A stretch of DNA of 64,000 nucleotides from Palsa-506 sp963786975 (GCA_963786975.1 CAWBBE010000008.1:434001-498000), one strand, 5' to 3'. Positions 35,267 to 44,495 are shown, counted from the stretch's first letter. Numbers and translations are program-made. The notes: generated from the sequence alone by a model not told the origin.

Positions 35267-36088
35267 TCAGGCAGGCAGGCTCGCGGCCTCGAGGTCCGGC
35301 CTGCGGCCGGCCCCGCCGTCCGCGAGGTAGTCTCTGACTGGCGTTCCCAGCGGGAGAGTGACGTCGGCGACGCTGTAGACGGCGCCCAGCATCTGTACCG
35401 GCGCCATCTTGTACAGCGGGTCGAACTCGGAAACGGAGTCCATCGTCACCGAGCACCGGCCGGACCATCGCTCCTGTGCTCCGCTTGCGCTGAGCACGGG
35501 CACCATCGAGTAGTCGGTCCGGATCAGCTCGCAGATGCTGGGCCGTTCGGCGCCGAGGCGGCTGCTCGGGACCCTGCGCAGGGTCAGCGCCGGCAGGAAG
35601 CTCACCTCCTCCGGTGCCGCCGGCCGTTCCGGGTTCATTGTCACTGTCAGGAGTCGTTTCCCGGTGGGCCGCTCGACGGTGAACATCGTTTGCTCGCCGA
35701 ACGGCGAACCGGCGGCGGGGCGGGCGTAGCCCATGCTCGCGAATTTCTTCGGGAACCCCCACAGTTCCCGGCCGCAGGCCAGCGCCGCATCATTGTCGAC
35801 ATAGATGAATGGACAGTAGGCAAACGCCTCGCCCTCGAAGCTGACCCGGATCAGCATGATCGTCTCGTTGTAGACGCCCAGCGTCGAGAACGGGTAATGG
35901 ACCACCCAGGCGATGCACACCGGCGGGTCTTCCAGGGGCGTCAAGCCAGCAGGCAGCAGCTCCGCAATCCGGGCCGGGTCGGCTTCGTACAAGGCGATGA
36001 TCGCCTTCGCACCCCGGTAGAGGTACGGCGGCTTCGGGTAGAAGCCACCGGTAACCGGGAGGGCATAGCCCTCGGTCAGCACGTCCAT
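35267..36088 (-). CDS. Acetoacetate decarboxylase family protein
   Basis: 273 aa; start preceded by GGAGG. The Schiff-base motif is intact as ELWGFPKKFA, with the lysine pair K114-K115, and the upstream glutamates and YVDNDAALACG segment match the family. Acetoacetate decarboxylases release CO2 from acetoacetate to give acetone; some relatives act on other beta-keto acids or act as aldolase-dehydratases. Next to an acyl-CoA dehydrogenase and under a promoter resembling that of the aldehyde dehydrogenase, it may remove a beta-keto acid formed during acid or terpenoid breakdown. The exact substrate is open. Confidence 0.92.
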   Translation of the reverse strand: MDVLTEGYALPVTGGFYPKPPYLYRGAKAIIALYEADPARIAELLPAGLTPLEDPPVCIAWVVHYPFSTLGVYNETIMLIRVSFEGEAFAYCPFIYVDNDAALACGRELWGFPKKFASMGYARPAAGSPFGEQTMFTVERPTGKRLLTVTMNPERPAAPEEVSFLPALTLRRVPSSRLGAERPSICELIRTDYSMVPVLSASGAQERWSGRCSVTMDSVSEFDPLYKMAPVQMLGAVYSVADVTLPLGTPVRDYLADGGAGRRPDLEAASLPA

Positions 36089-36198
36089 TACGCCTCCATC
36101 CTGGTAATTGCCGTTTCTGCAGCGCCCTGCCGAGGCTGATCGCGATCAGGCGACCTTCGCAGGAATGCTTCTGGCCCGCCGGATCTCCACCAAGCGCG

Positions 36199-36285
36199 TG
36201 ATTAACGACGCTAAGGAGTCGTGGTCGTGAGGCAAACGTCCCGGCAACACAAGGATCCGCCGCTTTCTTGGGTGAGCGGCACAAC
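36199..36285 (-). promoter_or_regulatory. Second copy of the shared 87-bp promoter/operator element
   Basis: Colinear with 29603-29689. It lies about 110-200 nt upstream of the acetoacetate decarboxylase start on the minus strand. The conserved blocks have identical spacing: GACGCTA to GGCAACAC is 29 nt in both copies, and GGCAACAC to GGCACAAC is 27 nt in both. This copy lacks the right arm of the palindrome seen at 29681-29699. Confidence 0.65.
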
Positions 36286-36317
36286 AGCCGGTCAGCCGGC
36301 CGTCCCCGGCGATGTGG

Positions 36318-36703
36318 TCACTGCTCCCGGCCAGGAAAGGGCGAGCGCGACCGGCCGAGCGCCTTGACGATGAGCCCGGCAACCAGCGCGGGTTCCTCGC
36401 TGGCGGTGAAGTAGCTCGCGCCCGGGATGGTGATCACGTTCGTCCGGGGGCAAGCTTCGAGGGTGCGCCGCTCCTCGTCGGTGAGTCCGCCGTCGCCGCG
36501 TTCGCCGTGCACCACCCAGGCCGGCACGCCGGCCTCGCACAGTCGCGGCGGTCCGGGGGCAGTGCGATTCTCTTCATCGCCGCGCTCATGAGCTTCAGCA
36601 TCGCGGCGAATGGGAGGGGCCCCAGCACCCGGCCGAGCCGGTCGAGAATACGGAGAAATACCGACTCGTCGCGGCGGGAGAAGGCCGGCCCGGTCATGAC
36701 CAT
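36318..36703 (-). pseudogene. Alpha/beta-hydrolase remnant with frameshift and deletion
   Basis: The first part, from MVMTGPAFSRRDESVFLRIL to MKRIALPPDR (36703 to about 36545), looks like the cap region of an alpha/beta hydrolase. In another frame the sequence continues RLCEAGVPAWVVHGERGD, then VITIPGASYFTASEEPALVA, the usual C-terminal strands with the aspartate/serine region and substrate loop. The N-terminal nucleophile domain is missing. The locus is therefore a truncated, frameshifted hydrolase gene. Confidence 0.55.
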
Positions 36704-36861
36704 CCCATTCTCCCATCCGCCCAGGCGCCATCTCGGACATGACGGTAGGCCGGGAGCGAGCGGCCGTCATGAGGTGTTCGCCTCATCTTCCCCGGCCTGC
36801 GGCCAGCCTGCCCAGCGTGCTCGTCGCCGGCGAGCCAGCGAGGCGACCGTAAACTTCCGTT

Positions 36862-38425
36862 GTGGCTGTTGGGCCGGAGGCAGGCAGTGTCAGGATCGCG
36901 GAGCTGGTGGCGATGCTGTCCTACGCCGCTGACCTGGGACTCGGGCAGCCCATGGAGCATTGCATGCGCCAGACGGTGATCGCGCTGCGGCTGGCCGACC
37001 TCGCCGGCGCCAGCGACCGCGACCGGGAGGCAACCTATTACCTCGGGCTGCTGGTGAACACCTACTGCCATGCCGATGCGGCCGAGCAGGCGCAGTGGTT
37101 CGGCGACGACATCAGCTTCAAGGGCGATGGCGTCGAGCTGCTCGATATGAACACAGCACAGATGGCCTCGTTCATCTTGCGGCGGGTCGGCTCGCATGGC
37201 AGCGGCATCGACCGTGCCAGGCGGCTGGCGGCGTTCCCGGTGGCGGGGCCGAGACAGCTGATGGCGTTCCTGGCAACGCATTCGACGCTGGGCGGCCAGT
37301 TCGCCGAGCGGATCGGCCTGGACGAGGCGGTCTGCGCTGCCATCCGGCAGGCCTACGAGCAATGGGACGGGAAAGGCCATCCCCGTCATCTGCGAGGCGG
37401 ACAGATCTGCCTGCCCTCACGGCTGGTGCGGCTGGCCGGCCCGGTCGAGATCTTCGCCCGCCGCCGCGGCGTCGAGGCCGCGCGGAAGATCGCCCGCAGG
37501 CACCGGGCCACCCAGTTCGACCCGGCCGTCGCGGACCTCTTCTGCGAGCATGCGCCGGAGCTACTGGACGGCCTCGACGACGCTTCCGGCTGGGATGCGG
37601 TGCTGAGCGCCGAGCCACGGCTGGGGCACCGCGTCGACGGGTCTGACCTGGACGGCGTCCTCGAGGCGATGGCCGACTTGGTCGATATGAAGTCACCGTA
37701 CCTGGCCGGCCATTCGCGGGGGGTGGCCAACCTGGCGAGCGCGGCCGCGCGTGTCTCTGGCCTGTCCGAAAATGACGTGACGATCCTGCGGCGCGCAGGC
37801 CTCCTCCACGACCTCGGCCGACTCGGCGTTTCGAACGCGATCTGGGACAAACCTGGCCCGCTTACGGACGCCGAGCATGAGCGCGTCCGGCTGCACCCGT
37901 ACCTGACCGATCGCATGCTGGCCCGGGTGACGGCGCTCGGCCCAAGCCGGGAAATCGCCTCGCGTCACCATGAGCGACTGGATGGCTCCGGCTACCCGCG
38001 AGGGCTGACCGCGGGCTCGCTCACGCCGCCGGACCGGCTGCTGGCCGCGGCCGATGTTTATCACGCGATGACCGAGCCGCGTCCGCACCGGTCGCCGTCC
38101 GATCCTGGCCGGGCATCCCGCCAGCTGCGGGCCGAGGCCACGGCTGGACGGCGAAGCGGTAGACGCCGTCCTGCGGGCTGCAGGCCATCGCGCGCCCGCG
38201 CGGCGCGAATGGCCCGGCGGGCTCACCGCACGCGAGGTAGAGGTGCTCGGATTGCTGGCCCGCGGCCACTCCACCAGGCAGATCGCTCAGCGCCTGGTGG
38301 TCACGCCGAAGACGGCAGCAAACCACGTAGAGCACATCTACGCAAAACTCGGGGTCTCCAGCCGCGCCGCCGCGACGCTGTTCGCCACCCAGCACGGACT
38401 GGTGGGCAGTTTCGAGCCCGCCTAG
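36862..38425 (+). CDS. HD-GYP-type phosphohydrolase with C-terminal LuxR helix-turn-helix (frameshifted)
   Basis: From a GTG at 36862. An N-terminal HD-like half (about 1-240) is followed by an HD-GYP domain with AGHSRGVANLA, GLLHDLGRLGVSNAIW and SRHHERLDGSGYPRGL. HD-GYP domains usually hydrolyse cyclic-di-GMP; the canonical HDxGK is HDLGR here. After AADVYHAMTEPRP the frame breaks near 38145. The continuation reads LDGEAVDAVLRAAGH, then LTAREVEVLGLLARGHSTRQ and TPKTAANHVEHIYAKLG, a clear LuxR DNA-binding domain ending at 38425. A single indel explains the break. The intact protein would couple a signalling phosphohydrolase to DNA binding, a layout known in actinobacteria. Confidence 0.8.
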
Positions 38426-38447
38426 CAGCGCTTGCCTTCGGATTCTT

Positions 38448-38540
38448 ATGGCCGTCGTCTTCGTCACGCTGATCGTCGTCCGCCCGACCCTGCGCCGGGC
38501 CGTGCGCATCAATCCCGGACGCGCCTCGCGCTACGAGTAG
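38448..38540 (+). other. Possible membrane-protein remnant (30 aa)
   Basis: A short frame reads a hydrophobic stretch MAVVFVTLIVVRPTLRR followed by a basic INPGRASRYE tail and a stop. It looks like the end of a membrane protein but no longer gene surrounds it and no ribosome site precedes it. It could equally be chance. Confidence 0.2.
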
Positions 38541-38660
38541 CTCCGCCCTGAATGCGCGCCATCGCCGGCCCAGTCGCCCAGCTGGCCGCCAGCCCCCGCC
38601 CGGCGGAAGTCTCGGTCATGGCCGAGGCGGGGATCGACCGCCGTTCGGCCTGTCCCTATG

Positions 38661-40826
38661 ATGCTTGGCGTGCCTGATCTAACGGTCTGGTTCCGCCCGC
38701 CACGCGGTTGGGCCGACACCATTCATGTTCACGTCTGGGGCACTCACCCTCCGCAGGCCGCCGTGGGCTGGCCGGGAGTCCCGATGCAGGCGCGCGGGGA
38801 CGGCTGGTACGCCTACCGCATCGAGGGCGCGGGCAGCGCAAGCCTGGTGTTCCACGACCAGCACGGGCGGCAGACGGCTGACCTTCGCCGGGAGCGGGAC
38901 GGCTGGATGGATCGCGATGGCCAGTGGCAGGACGCCGACCCGCGGACCGCTGGTGCCGCCGCGGCGTCCGGCACGGCACCGGCGGCGGCAGCGGCACCCG
39001 CCCCGCAGGTCCCGCCGTCCGGGGTGGACTTCCGTGCGGAGACCATCTACTTCCTCATCACCACCCGGTTCTACGACGGTGATCCGGCGAACAACTTCTA
39101 CTGCCGGGACCGGATCGCCTTCGACCCCAGCGGCCGTCCGGCGGACCCGCACTGGCGGGGCGATTTCAAAGGGCTGATCGAGCAACTGGACTACCTCAAA
39201 GACCTGGGCTTCACCGCTATCTGGATCACCCCGCCGATCGAGAACCGCAGCGGGCTGGACTATCACGGTTACCACGGCTACGACTGGACCCGGATCGATC
39301 CTCGGCTAGAGTCGCCGGGCGCGACCTACCAGCACCTCATCGACGCGGCGCACGATCGAGGCATCAAGATCATTCAGGATGTCGTCGTCAACCATTCCTG
39401 CCAGTACGGGATCCGGGGCAAGGTCTGGATCGACCACCTGCCCATCAAGTACCACGTTCCGCAGGGGTCCCGGCAGGGTGACGTGAACCACGGGCCCTAT
39501 CAGGGCAACCTCGGCAACTACGCCTGGCCCGACCGGGACGACCTGGACAACCCGGTGGCGCCGCAGTGGTACCGGGAAAGGCACGAGCGCGACCCGGAGG
39601 GCCGCGAACCGCTGATCGATCCGCAGACCGGCCAGACCGTCCCGGAACCCGGGTACGATCCCGGCCGGTTCTTCGGGGTGGATCCGGGCCGGCTCGACCC
39701 GCAGTGGTACCACCAGGACGGTTTCATCGCAGGCGGCGACTGGGAAAGCGCCTATCCGCTGCAGCACAAGCACATCGCAGGCGACTGCATCGACCTGGCG
39801 ACCGAGCGCGAGAACGTCAAGGACTACCTGATCACCGCGATCAACCGCTATCTCGACATGGGTGTCGACGCGTTGCGGATCGACACCGTCAAGCACGTGG
39901 AGCGGGGGAACCTGCTCGAGTACATCAACGCCTGGAAGGCCCGCAAGCCCGGCCTCTTCGTCTTCGGGGAGAACCTGGTCAAGGGCTACGGGTGGGGAGA
40001 CATGGGCGGCGGCGACAACGGCCCGTCCCCGATCCGGCCGTGGTGGTACACCCGGCTCGGCGACGACCCGCGCAATCCGCGTTCCGGCGGCGACTCCGGC
40101 TTCGCGGTGCTCGACTTCGGGTTGTTCTCCTCGTTCAGGGACAACCTGAGCCGGGGCACCTTCAGCGGTCTCGCGCAGGCGATGTCGATGGACTGGATCT
40201 ACGGTGACCCGACCACGCTCATCACGTTCCTGCAGAACCACGACGTCGGCCCGGACAACGACTTCAAGTACCGGTTCAAGGGCGAACAGTGGATGGCGGC
40301 GGCCGCCTACAACGTGCTCTGGACAGTCCGCGGCATCCCTTGCCTCTACTACGGCGAGGAGATTGAGTTCATGAAGGGCGCTCCGCAGGACGTCGAGGGC
40401 GAGCGGGACACCCTGGCCCAGACCGGGCGGGCCTACTTCGGAGACCACCTGACCCCCGAGCGGATCGGCGAGACCCGGGCGCACCCCCTCTACGAGCACA
40501 TCAAGCGCCTCAACCAGATCCGACGCGCGCTGCCCGCCCTGCAAAAGGCACCCATGAGCCATCTGAACGAGTGGGGCAGCGGGCTAAGCTTCGTGCGCGA
40601 CCACGACGGCGGGCGCAGCTACGTCGTCGTCGGCCTCGCGATCGGCAGCGACCAGGCCATCATGGTGCCGGATGTGCTCAACGGCACCTACCGCGATGCC
40701 GTCACCGGCCGGGAGATCGCGGTCCACGACGGAACGCTGGCGTTCGACGTCCGGGGCAGCTCGGCCGGCATCTACGTGCTGGACGGGCCGGGCCGGATCG
40801 GCGTGGATGGCGTCTATCTGCGCTGA
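38661..40826 (+). CDS. GH13 alpha-amylase-family enzyme with N-terminal starch-binding-like domain
   Basis: About 721 aa; two adjacent ATGs at 38658 and 38661. Residues about 1-90 form a small beta domain (WFRPPRGWADTIHVHVWG) like CBM25/26 starch-binding modules, joined by an Ala/Pro linker to the GH13 barrel. Conserved regions: DVVVNHS, VDALRIDTVKHV (nucleophile Asp), FVFGENLVKG (acid/base Glu) and FLQNHDVGPD (stabiliser). A C-terminal beta domain closes the protein. It should hydrolyse alpha-1,4-glucans. There is no signal peptide, which is unusual for an amylase with a binding module; it may act on intracellular glycogen or maltodextrin, or the true start lies upstream. Confidence 0.88.
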   Translation: MLGVPDLTVWFRPPRGWADTIHVHVWGTHPPQAAVGWPGVPMQARGDGWYAYRIEGAGSASLVFHDQHGRQTADLRRERDGWMDRDGQWQDADPRTAGAAAASGTAPAAAAAPAPQVPPSGVDFRAETIYFLITTRFYDGDPANNFYCRDRIAFDPSGRPADPHWRGDFKGLIEQLDYLKDLGFTAIWITPPIENRSGLDYHGYHGYDWTRIDPRLESPGATYQHLIDAAHDRGIKIIQDVVVNHSCQYGIRGKVWIDHLPIKYHVPQGSRQGDVNHGPYQGNLGNYAWPDRDDLDNPVAPQWYRERHERDPEGREPLIDPQTGQTVPEPGYDPGRFFGVDPGRLDPQWYHQDGFIAGGDWESAYPLQHKHIAGDCIDLATERENVKDYLITAINRYLDMGVDALRIDTVKHVERGNLLEYINAWKARKPGLFVFGENLVKGYGWGDMGGGDNGPSPIRPWWYTRLGDDPRNPRSGGDSGFAVLDFGLFSSFRDNLSRGTFSGLAQAMSMDWIYGDPTTLITFLQNHDVGPDNDFKYRFKGEQWMAAAAYNVLWTVRGIPCLYYGEEIEFMKGAPQDVEGERDTLAQTGRAYFGDHLTPERIGETRAHPLYEHIKRLNQIRRALPALQKAPMSHLNEWGSGLSFVRDHDGGRSYVVVGLAIGSDQAIMVPDVLNGTYRDAVTGREIAVHDGTLAFDVRGSSAGIYVLDGPGRIGVDGVYLR

Positions 40827-41010
40827 GGCTCGGGCCCCGCCGCGCATGAAGTACGTCTCGTGCCAGCAGTCAGTACCACCGGAGTGCTCGTATCGACCCA
40901 GCGCACCCGGTCGGCGTGCAGGCGGGTTTGAGGTCACGTGTGGTCCACGTGGAGGCTTAACCGGGCGCTTCGCCGCCGGCATGAGCCATGGTAAGTAGAT
41001 TGGCCGGTTG

Positions 41011-41526
41011 ATGCGTAGGAAGGGCGTGAGCCAGGAACAGGCGGACTTCGCGGAGTTCTATGCGGGATCACGGGACGATTGCCTGCGCACCGTGCTTGCC
41101 GCTGTCCGCGACGTGGACAAGGCGCAGGACCTGGTCGCCGAGGCGTTCGCCCGGGCCTGGGCGTCATGGGCGAGGGTCAGCCGTCATCCGGCCCCGCGTG
41201 CGTGGGTGGTCCGCACGGCGCTGAATCTCAGCGTGTCATCCTGGCGCCGGCACCGCCGGGAGCTGCCGCTGATGGACCACGACGCGCCCGCCTGCGGCCC
41301 GGCCTGCAGCCGGGTAGACACCGAACTGGCCGCCGTATTGCGGCGGCTCCCGGCCCGCCAGCGCCAGGTCGTCGCGCTGCGGATCTTCCTGGATCTGGAT
41401 ACCGCGCAGACCGCCGAGGTGCTCGGCATCGCGCCGGGTACGGTCACCGCGCACCTGGCGCGGGCCCTCGCCGCGCTGCGCGCCGAGTTCGCGGCCCACG
41501 CAAGCGAGGGAGCCCGTCGTGAATGA
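41011..41526 (+). CDS. ECF-type sigma-70 family RNA polymerase sigma factor
   Basis: About 171 aa. Region 2 is visible as FAEFYAGSRDDCLRTVLAAV and VAEAFARAWASWARVSRHPA, and region 4 as LRRLPARQRQVVALRIFLDL followed by TAEVLGIAPGTVTAHLARAL. The pattern resembles the SigE-type (SigE family) subgroup of actinobacteria. The start at 41011 is an ATG without a strong site; a GTG at 41026 is possible. Its stop overlaps the GTG of the next gene by eight bases, so that membrane protein is probably its partner and may be a regulator. Confidence 0.9.
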   Translation: MRRKGVSQEQADFAEFYAGSRDDCLRTVLAAVRDVDKAQDLVAEAFARAWASWARVSRHPAPRAWVVRTALNLSVSSWRRHRRELPLMDHDAPACGPACSRVDTELAAVLRRLPARQRQVVALRIFLDLDTAQTAEVLGIAPGTVTAHLARALAALRAEFAAHASEGARRE

Positions 41527-42139
41527 TGCGGAAGTGATCACCTCTGTGCAGGCGTCTTACGCGGGGATTCACATGGATGTGCCGCTGGATGTCATCGTGC
41601 GCCGGGGCCGGCGGCACCGGGCGCGGCGCCGGCTGCCCGGCCTGGCCGGGGCGGCAGCGGCAATTGCCGCGCTGGCGCTGGCAGTGGCGGCTCTCGTCCC
41701 GGGCAGTGGCCGGGCCACGGCGCCGGGCGGCCGCACGGGAACGGAGCGACTGGCGGCCTGGACCGTTGCGAGCCAGCAGGACGGCGGCGTGAAGGTTATC
41801 CTCCGTTGGCCTCATATACGCGACGTGGCCGGGCTGCAGGACAAGCTCCGTGCCGACGGCATACCGGCGAGGGTCGCCCACATCGGGTACCTCCGCCCTC
41901 CTTTGACAGTCCCTGGCTGCCATGCCTTTGGCGACTGGAGCGCCGGGCCCGGCGGGATCTCCTATACCCTCTGGCGCAAGATCTTCTATGGCCCGCACAC
42001 CGGCCAGCAAAGCAACCGCGCCTTCTGGGTCTACCGGTCGGCTATTCCCCGCGGGCTTGGCGTCTTGGTAGATATCTACTACGACGGCACATTCGGGCTC
42101 TACGCGGTGCAGGCCAGCCCGCAGTGCACCGGCACCTGA
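41519..42139 (+). CDS. Membrane-anchored protein of unknown function, sigma-factor partner
   Basis: 206 aa from a GTG overlapping the sigma factor stop. The N-terminal cytoplasmic part of about 38 residues is basic (VIVRRGRRHRARRRL). One membrane helix of Ala/Leu/Val follows (about 41-61). The outer domain of about 145 residues has two cysteines and aromatic-rich strands (LWRKIFYGPHTG, FWVYRSAIPRGL). No zinc-binding anti-sigma motif (HxxxCxxC) is seen, so it is not a classical ZAS anti-sigma factor. Position and topology suggest a sensor or anti-sigma role; the outer domain is not recognised. Confidence 0.7.
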   Translation: MNDAEVITSVQASYAGIHMDVPLDVIVRRGRRHRARRRLPGLAGAAAAIAALALAVAALVPGSGRATAPGGRTGTERLAAWTVASQQDGGVKVILRWPHIRDVAGLQDKLRADGIPARVAHIGYLRPPLTVPGCHAFGDWSAGPGGISYTLWRKIFYGPHTGQQSNRAFWVYRSAIPRGLGVLVDIYYDGTFGLYAVQASPQCTGT

Positions 42140-42289
42140 ACCTTCTGCTGGCATGGCGGATTCAGCGGGCTCTCAGCCGGGAGCCCACGAGCGGCCCAGC
42201 CGTAGTTGCCGTCAGTTTCAGGAGGCGCTGGGAGGCGGCTCGACCGGCGGGGGGAAATCGCGAGTCCGATTTGCCGCCGATGCGTGGCT

Positions 42290-43180
42290 GAGGTCGGCCG
42301 CCTTACCGTGAAGAACACCGGGATGAATGCCATCATCGCGATGCCGAGGATGATGTTCTCCACCAAGAACGCCCGGTTTTCGAAGATGCGCACATTGATC
42401 AGCGGCGATCCGGTGCGGCGCTCGACGGCGAAGAACACGACCAGGAGCACCACGCCGACGGCGATGCTCGCCCAGATGGCGGGGTTGCCCCAGCCCCACA
42501 GGGCCGGCTGCTGGAAACCGAACACGCTCAGCCCCACCCCGCCCACGATCAGGGCCAGGCCGCGGTAGTCCATCGGCGCGGGCCGGCCTTCGTTGGGCGG
42601 CTTGGAGATGGCGATCAGCGCCAAGGCGATCAGCGCGACCGGGATATTGATCCAGAAGATCGCCCGCCAGGTCCATTCGATCAAGTACCCGCCCGCGATG
42701 GGGCCGATCGCGGTCAGGGCTCCGGCGATGCCGAAGAACAGCGCCAGCGCCCGGCCGCGCGAGCGCAGGTCGAACGTCACCACCACGATGGCGATTGCGG
42801 CCGGGAACATGATCGCCCCGCCCGCCCCCTGCACCACCCGGAACGCTACCAGCCACGCCTCCGCGGCACCGCCACGCGGCGTGGCGCCGCACAATGCCGA
42901 CGGCGCCCGCGAAGATGATCACCCCGAGCACCACCATCCGGCGGTGCCCCGCTATGTCAGCCAGGCGGCCACCGAACGCGAACAGCGCCGCCAGCGTCAG
43001 CAGCTAGGCGTTGATCGCCCATTGCATGCCGCTGGCCGACAGGCCCAGGTCGTGCTGGATAGTGGGCGCGGCGATCGAGACGATGGTCTGATCGATAAAG
43101 GTCATCGCCACCGCGAAGATCATCGCGGTCAGGACCAGGCTCTTGGACCGGATACCGGTTCCAGCGATTGCGGCGCTCGT
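42290..43180 (-). pseudogene. MFS (DHA2-type) drug exporter pseudogene
   Basis: The N-terminus reads MIFAVAMTFIDQTIVSIAAP then GMQWAINA, where a TAG (near 43004) replaces the expected tyrosine. It continues LLTLAALFAFGGRLADIAGH. A one-base insertion near 42905 then moves the frame to ALCGATPRGG, GAIMFPAAIAIVVVTFD, GGYLIEWTWRAIFWIN. After IPVFFTV, near 42305, homology stops and the last six or so membrane helices are absent. Stop codon, frameshift and truncation together make this a real pseudogene, not only an error. The family exports drugs in exchange for protons. Confidence 0.8.
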
Positions 43181-43248
43181 CGTGTTGCTCCTTGATCAAA
43201 TGGGTGCCTGCGCCCAGCCGAGCGCTCACGCCACCGGGAATCTGGGCG

Positions 43249-43416
43249 TTAGGAAGCCACCAGGGCGTTGGTGAGGGCATTGATGCCAAACAGGCTGGCG
43301 GCCAGGTCCGCGGCGAGGTGATGGCTTGCGGTGAGCCTGGCCACCGTGTCCGGCACGGACTGCTGGCTGAGCTTGGTCACGACATCGGCCTCGGTGGCGA
43401 TCCGGTCATCGGTCAT
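43249..43416 (-). CDS. Small protein, 55 aa, unknown function
   Basis: Reads MTDDRIATEADVVTKLSQQS then VPDTVARLTASHHLAADLAA and SLFGINALTNALVAS to a stop. Weakly amphipathic, acidic at the start and hydrophobic at the end; no motif recognised. A GGGTG precedes the ATG by about 7 nt. The composition (long helices, no Arg/Pro excess) is unlike random antisense frames here, so I consider it probably real. It lies just upstream of the MFS pseudogene on the same strand and may be what remains of that gene's operon. Confidence 0.45.
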   Translation of the reverse strand: MTDDRIATEADVVTKLSQQSVPDTVARLTASHHLAADLAASLFGINALTNALVAS

Positions 43417-43766
43417 TACGGACACCCTTCTCGGCTGGCTGGTGACGTGGCCTGCAGTGTCAGCTCACATGGTCCTGGGCCATGGAAAAATGGGCAACCT
43501 GCTCAGGCACTCTTCGGCCCGGCCGAACAATCCGCGCTCACCGCCAAACTACCGCCCGGCTGGCGCACCCAGCCCGATCACCTCGGCCACCGCGAGTAAC
43601 ATCCTGCGGCCCGCGCCCTCGTGACCGGGGACGGCGTGATCGGCACCGCCGCGGTGGCCGCGAACCGGATGCTACTGCGCGCATCGGCCAAAGAGTGAGT
43701 GCGACCTCATCTGGCCGGGCCACGATGGGCTTGTGCTGCTGCAAGCGCCCTGCATACGCTCAGCCG
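43417..43766. other. Intergenic, no gene recognised
   Basis: About 350 bp between the small minus-strand gene and the dehalogenase. Short open frames exist on the plus strand, such as one ending in PPGWRTQPDHLGHRE, but none has a recognisable domain, ribosome site or clear codon pattern. It may contain further decayed sequence. Confidence 0.4.
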
Positions 43767-44435
43767 ATGGTGCCGCGGTGGGCGACGTTCGACTGTTACG
43801 GGACGCTGGTCGATTGGAACGCCGGCATCGGGGCCGAGCTTCGCCGCCTTTTCGGTTCATCGGCGCGCGAGCGGCTGCTTGCGCGCTATCACGTGATCGA
43901 GCCGCGCGTGCAGAGTGAGCACCCTGCGTGGAGCTACCGGCAGGTGATGGCGGCCGTGCTCGCAGGGCTCGCGTCCGAGGCCGGATTTGCCCTTCCTCAG
44001 GAAGAGGAAGATGCGCTTGGCCGCTCCCTCCCCGGTTGGCCCGTGTTCGCCGAGGTGCCGTGCGCGCTGGCCGAGGCCCGCGAGCGGGGCTGGAAGCTTG
44101 CCATGCTCTCGAACAGCGATCGTGGCCTGATCGAGGCCTCGCTTCAGGCCATCGGGATACCGTTCGAAACGGCGGTCGTGGCGTCCGAGATCGGCTCGTA
44201 CAAGCCTGCTCACGGGCACTGGCGTGCGTTCTACGAGTCGACCGGCGTCAGCAAGGTCCGCCACGTGCACGTCGCGCAGAGCCATTTCCATGACATCGTG
44301 CCTGCGCACGACCTCGGCATTCGCTCGATCTGGGTCAACCGCCTCGGCGAGCGGGCCGAGCCCGCGCCGACGCGGGAGCTGCCCGATCTGGCCGGTCTTG
44401 CGGACGTCCTCGATGAGCTCGTTCCCGAAGGCTGA
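43767..44435 (+). CDS. HAD-superfamily hydrolase, type II haloacid dehalogenase-like
   Basis: 222 aa; the ATG at 43767 opens MVPRWATFDCYGTLVDWNAG with the nucleophile D9 in FDCYGTLVDW. Motif II is MLSNSDRG and motif III the lysine in EIGSYKPAHGHW. Motif IV is VAQSHFHDIVPAHDLG. These match the (S)-2-haloacid dehalogenase type II branch of HAD enzymes, which also contains phosphatases of unknown substrate. The ribosome site is weak. It is followed after 60 bp by the second LuxR-type ATPase gene. Confidence 0.9.
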   Translation: MVPRWATFDCYGTLVDWNAGIGAELRRLFGSSARERLLARYHVIEPRVQSEHPAWSYRQVMAAVLAGLASEAGFALPQEEEDALGRSLPGWPVFAEVPCALAEARERGWKLAMLSNSDRGLIEASLQAIGIPFETAVVASEIGSYKPAHGHWRAFYESTGVSKVRHVHVAQSHFHDIVPAHDLGIRSIWVNRLGERAEPAPTRELPDLAGLADVLDELVPEG

Positions 44436-44495
44436 GCCTCAGCTGCGCAGACAGGGGTTCCCCGTGGCCCAGCTAAGCGATCAGGAGGTGACGCG

